A stretch of DNA of 7,847 nt from Desulfobacula sp. (GTDB lineage: Bacteria > Desulfobacterota > Desulfobacteria > Desulfobacterales > Desulfobacteraceae): positions 1 through 7,847 of the forward strand of contig JAQICW010000162.1 of NCBI GenBank assembly GCA_027858355.1, written 5' to 3'. How positions within the stretch are numbered: position 1 is the first letter of the stretch; every line of letters begins with the position of its first letter. This document shows positions 5,613 through 7,847 of this stretch, in pieces. Made by a program: the position numbers and the translations under genes. The notes under the pieces are model-generated. The model was not told where the DNA came from. It saw nothing but the letters and a program-made list of their open reading frames with translations, and made no database searches.

Positions 5613-7058
5613 TCAGGTGCCCATGATGGCGTCATCCGCTTTTTTAACAATGGCTGCCATCTCTTTTATCTGATCCTCGGACATGGTTGTTTCCTGCTTG
5701 GCTTCAAGCAAATGGAAATATCTTTCCCTGGCCCGTTCAAGCAAATCTTTTTTTCCTTCGTTTGACCAGGTTTCTCCTGTTTTACGGGTAAATGATTTTG
5801 TCTTGAATCCTTCCCTGCAGTGCTTAAATGTATGATCGCAGGACAAAAACTGCATTCCCGGTTCAGCCCGGCTTAACAAGTCCCATGCCATGGTGTCTTC
5901 GTTCACCACTGGTTTGGAAAGAATTTTTTGCACCATTCCATTTATTTCATCATCAATGACCAATTGGACAGGGCTTATGGTTGTTGCCGCCTCAAGGTTT
6001 GCAGCATTACCCAGCACATCCACACCGGAAACACCGATGAGCATGGTATGAATTGTTCTTTCAATCATGGATTGCCCGCCATGCCAGGGGGCATCGCATC
6101 CACAGCCTGTCGCGTTTGTTGGAAGGTTAAACGCCTTTTTGATAAACTGGTTAACAAGGGCTCCTCCCTGGGCAGCCTCGGGAGAAGACTGCATGGTCCT
6201 CCCATTGGCCATATCAAGTGCATAAATCAGCGGGGTCGGTATGACCGGTGCCCCTGGATGAATAACCTGTGCAGTAATGAGGATCGAAAGGGTCTCGGCA
6301 GCGGATAAAATCGCTACACCCGGCATGGTTATGGGGGCGGTGGCGCCTGCGCTGGGCAGACTGCAGGCAAAAATCGGAAGGCCTTTTACAGCTGCTTGTA
6401 AAATAATCTCTGCATCCATAAATTTGAGTTCCAGCGGACTAAAAGCGCATGAAATGATACTTGCGGCAGGGTTCTCTTTGGTCTCCGGCTCTCCACCTGA
6501 AGCCACCTGGGTTAACAGGGTAAGGTATTCAACGCTCTTTTCGCCGTACGGTTGAATCCAGACATTTTTATGGATGTGTTGAAGTGCTGCACTGACAGCA
6601 TGTACATCTGCCGATAGAGCCGGTACATCAGACGGGGTCGGAACAGAAAAGAGATTAACATTTTCCAGGGTATCGGCAATACCTGCCAGGGAAATTACAT
6701 CAGATAATGTCACCTGCCGGAATTCGTCCGTACCGGGATCAATGATCGTTTGGGCACCGGTCCCTGTTCTGACATAATAGGTACCGTCCGGCTTTGGGAT
6801 CTTAAGGCGGTTTTCTCTATTTCTTGCCCCTATGGTGAACTCCCTTGGAGCGAGTTCCAGCTTTTCTTCAACAAAGCTTTTGGGAAGACAGACTATCCCG
6901 GTATTCAAATCAACATCTGCACCTGCGCTATCCAGAAGTTTGAGCACCTTTGGATGTTCCACCTTAAAACCCCGTGTTGAAAGCAGGGTAAAGACCTTGT
7001 CTTTCATTAACTCTATGTCATCATCTGAAAAAAAGGATACTCTTGAATTATCTATCAT
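5613..7058 (-). CDS. MttB-superfamily (non-pyrrolysine) corrinoid methyltransferase
   Basis: A 481-aa cytoplasmic TIM-barrel methyltransferase of the trimethylamine methyltransferase (MttB/COG5598) superfamily. Members move a methyl group from a quaternary or tertiary amine to a corrinoid protein. Family features include an N-terminal helix with GFKVEHPKVLKLLDSAGADV, YYVRTGTGAQTIIDPGT, a barrel strand SAGATAPITMPGVAILSAAE, the TGCGCDAPWHGGQSMIERT stretch (about 317-335) near where archaeal MttB has pyrrolysine, and VIDDEINGM. No in-frame TAG occurs, so this is a non-Pyl member like MtgB (glycine betaine), MtpB (proline betaine) or MtcB (carnitine). I chose the ATG at 7056-7058, eight bases after GGAGG; a longer TTG reading from 7073 would overlap that ribosome site. 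It follows a sigma-54-type promoter. No corrinoid protein or reactivase is in view. Substrate is not readable from sequence. Confidence 0.92.
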   Translation of the reverse strand: MIDNSRVSFFSDDDIELMKDKVFTLLSTRGFKVEHPKVLKLLDSAGADVDLNTGIVCLPKSFVEEKLELAPREFTIGARNRENRLKIPKPDGTYYVRTGTGAQTIIDPGTDEFRQVTLSDVISLAGIADTLENVNLFSVPTPSDVPALSADVHAVSAALQHIHKNVWIQPYGEKSVEYLTLLTQVASGGEPETKENPAASIISCAFSPLELKFMDAEIILQAAVKGLPIFACSLPSAGATAPITMPGVAILSAAETLSILITAQVIHPGAPVIPTPLIYALDMANGRTMQSSPEAAQGGALVNQFIKKAFNLPTNATGCGCDAPWHGGQSMIERTIHTMLIGVSGVDVLGNAANLEAATTISPVQLVIDDEINGMVQKILSKPVVNEDTMAWDLLSRAEPGMQFLSCDHTFKHCREGFKTKSFTRKTGETWSNEGKKDLLERARERYFHLLEAKQETTMSEDQIKEMAAIVKKADDAIMGT

Positions 7059-7147
7059 AATCACCACCTCCAATTGAATTACATTCGAAAACTATATTTT
7101 AAACTAAACATTTGGATCATTGATATTTAATATTTACATTGAGTACT

Positions 7148-7163
7148 AGCAATTTAGATGCCA
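7148..7163 (-). promoter_or_regulatory. sigma-54-type promoter of the mttB-like gene
   Basis: The minus strand reads CTGGCAT-CTAAA-TTGCT, matching the consensus TGGCA(C)-N5-TTGC(W) with correct GG-N10-GC spacing; the only weak position is T for C at the end of the -24 box. The predicted start is near 7137, leaving a leader of about 79 nt before the ATG at 7058. The parallel with the promoter at 5454-5469 strengthens both calls. Confidence 0.7.
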
Positions 7164-7262
7164 GCTTAAGTGGTGGTATGAATATTGTATAATTGGTAAT
7201 CAGTTTAGTTGATTATTAATGAATAATATAGCGCTGCCGGAAAAATTATAGTATTGTTTTGC

Positions 7263-7291
7263 AAGTTTTGTTTAAAAACTAAACAAAACTT
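7263..7291. promoter_or_regulatory. perfect 12-bp-arm palindrome, candidate operator over the hydroxyacyl-CoA dehydrogenase promoter
   Basis: Arms AAGTTTTGTTTA (7263-7274) and TAAACAAAACTT (7280-7291) flank the loop AAAAC. The palindrome covers the putative -35 box and spacer of the divergent gene and touches the first base of its -10 box, the position expected of a repressor operator. It is also about 140 bp upstream of the predicted mttB start, so it could serve as an activator site there. A 10-mer from it (AAACTAAACA) recurs at 7101-7110, and AACTAAAC occurs reversed at 7203-7210. Confidence 0.55.
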
Positions 7292-7296
7292 ATAAT
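7268..7296 (+). promoter_or_regulatory. sigma-70-like promoter for the 3-hydroxyacyl-CoA dehydrogenase gene
   Basis: TTGTTT (7268-7273), a 17-bp spacer and a perfect TATAAT (7291-7296) lie about 45 bp before the ATG at 7341. The -10 match is exact, and the -35 has four of six consensus bases. The surroundings are AT-rich, so chance matches are possible. Confidence 0.5.
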
Positions 7297-7340
7297 ATTT
7301 TACACATATCCAAAAAGGAGATTATTCAGGAGAAAAACCA

Positions 7341-7841
7341 ATGAAGAATGTTTTTATCGTCGGATCAGGGATAATGGGAAGCGGCATTGCCCAGGTTTGC
7401 AGACAGTCAGGCTATAGGGTTTCGCTCATGGATATTAATAAAAAAGCACTTGACTCTGCAATAAAAAATATAGAATGGTCTTTAAATAAATTAGAAGAAA
7501 AAAATGTGATAACGGAAAGTGCCGGGGATATCATGGGAAGACTTGCGACAGCAGACAGTCTCGAAAAAGCAGGGGATGCAGATATTGTAATAGAAGCAGC
7601 GCTTGAGGATTTAAAAATCAAACATAATATTTTTAAAGACCTTGAACAGATTTGCGGGCCGGATACAATTTTTGGAACAAACACATCTTCCATACCCATT
7701 ACCGAAATTGCCTCAATTCTTAAAACCCCCGAGAGGTTTGCAGGTATCCATTTTTTCAACCCGGTTCACCGGATGAAACTTGTGGAAATTATAAAAGGCC
7801 TTTCCACTACGAACGATATTGTACAAAAAAAAATAAAATAA
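7341..7841 (+). CDS. 3-hydroxyacyl-CoA dehydrogenase, N-terminal NAD domain only (shortened)
   Basis: NAD-dependent oxidation of a 3-hydroxyacyl-CoA to the 3-oxoacyl-CoA (3-hydroxybutyryl-CoA dehydrogenase-like). The frame carries the Rossmann GSGIMG (8-13), Asp31 at the end of strand two, GTNTSSIPI with the active-site Ser (116/117), His137 in GIHFFNPV and Glu149 in KLVEII. A strong AGGAG lies eight bases before the ATG. The protein stops at 166 residues after TTNDIVQKKIK, just past a nine-A run, with a second in-frame stop six bases on. Family members have about 280-310 residues, and the helical C-terminal domain with the catalytic Asn and dimer contacts is absent. It is either truncated, or frameshifted in the A run with its remainder beyond the window. 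NPVHRM replaces the usual NPVPxM. It is divergent from mttB across a shared 282-bp control region. Confidence 0.85.
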   Translation: MKNVFIVGSGIMGSGIAQVCRQSGYRVSLMDINKKALDSAIKNIEWSLNKLEEKNVITESAGDIMGRLATADSLEKAGDADIVIEAALEDLKIKHNIFKDLEQICGPDTIFGTNTSSIPITEIASILKTPERFAGIHFFNPVHRMKLVEIIKGLSTTNDIVQKKIK

Positions 7842-7847
7842 ATTTAA

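Noticed and set aside
7056..7073. Longer mttB start at TTG 7073
   Set aside because: That reading would translate through the GGAGG ribosome site of the ATG at 7058 and adds five residues with no family support.
7174..7189. Sigma-54-like TGGTAT-GAATA-TTGTA on the plus strand before the hydroxyacyl-CoA dehydrogenase
   Set aside because: The spacing fits, but the invariant GC of the -12 box is GT and it lies about 150 bp from the start codon; the TATAAT promoter is closer and better.

Overview
The window looks like a catabolic, partly decayed stretch of an anaerobic bacterial chromosome. The best guess is a sulfate-reducing or related Desulfobacterota (deltaproteobacterium). This rests on a non-pyrrolysine MttB-type methyltransferase beside acyl-CoA oxidation genes, moderate-to-low GC with AT-rich spacers, strong AGGAG ribosome sites and well-formed sigma-54 promoters. 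The organism assignment is inference.

Layout, left to right. (1) 1-210, minus: the 5'-truncated end of a His/Met-rich unknown protein running off the left edge. (2) 199-908, plus: a decayed M28 metallopeptidase that has lost its N-terminus and carries a frameshift and a stop. (3) 909-1344: no gene. (4) 1345-2901, minus: an intact YtcJ-type amidohydrolase. (5) 2915-3562, minus, directly upstream of it: the C-terminal part of a beta-lactamase-fold serine hydrolase without its nucleophile domain. (6) 3691-3756, minus: a tiny ORF behind a ribosome site, possibly the start of a lost gene. (7) 3776-5385, minus: an acyl-CoA dehydrogenase gene split by a 460-bp MITE-like element. (8) 5613-7058, minus: an intact MttB-superfamily methyltransferase. 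(9) 7341-7841, plus and divergent: the N-terminal Rossmann domain of a 3-hydroxyacyl-CoA dehydrogenase, ending early.

The strongest new signals are these. The element at 4116-4575 has 25-bp imperfect inverted ends, a perfect 7-bp target duplication (AATACGT) and a repeated internal motif CACGATA-N4-ATGG. Removing it with one target copy restores an uninterrupted 380-aa acyl-CoA dehydrogenase. In addition, both mttB and the acyl-CoA dehydrogenase have sigma-54 (-24/-12) promoters. The dehydrogenase promoter is preceded at about -80 by a perfect dyad (TGTGCTTT-N6-AAAGCACA) placed like an enhancer-binding-protein site. A 12-bp-arm palindrome overlies a sigma-70-like promoter of the divergent 3-hydroxyacyl-CoA dehydrogenase gene.

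Working model (inference): mttB, the dehydrogenase and the hydroxyacyl-CoA dehydrogenase once formed an inducible pathway for a quaternary amine carrying an acyl chain (carnitine-, butyrobetaine- or betaine-like). In it, a methyl group goes to a corrinoid protein and the chain is oxidised as a CoA ester. In this genome the pathway appears to be decaying: five of the seven sizeable genes lying wholly or mostly inside the window are broken or shortened, or four if the 3-hydroxyacyl-CoA dehydrogenase is only cut by the window edge.
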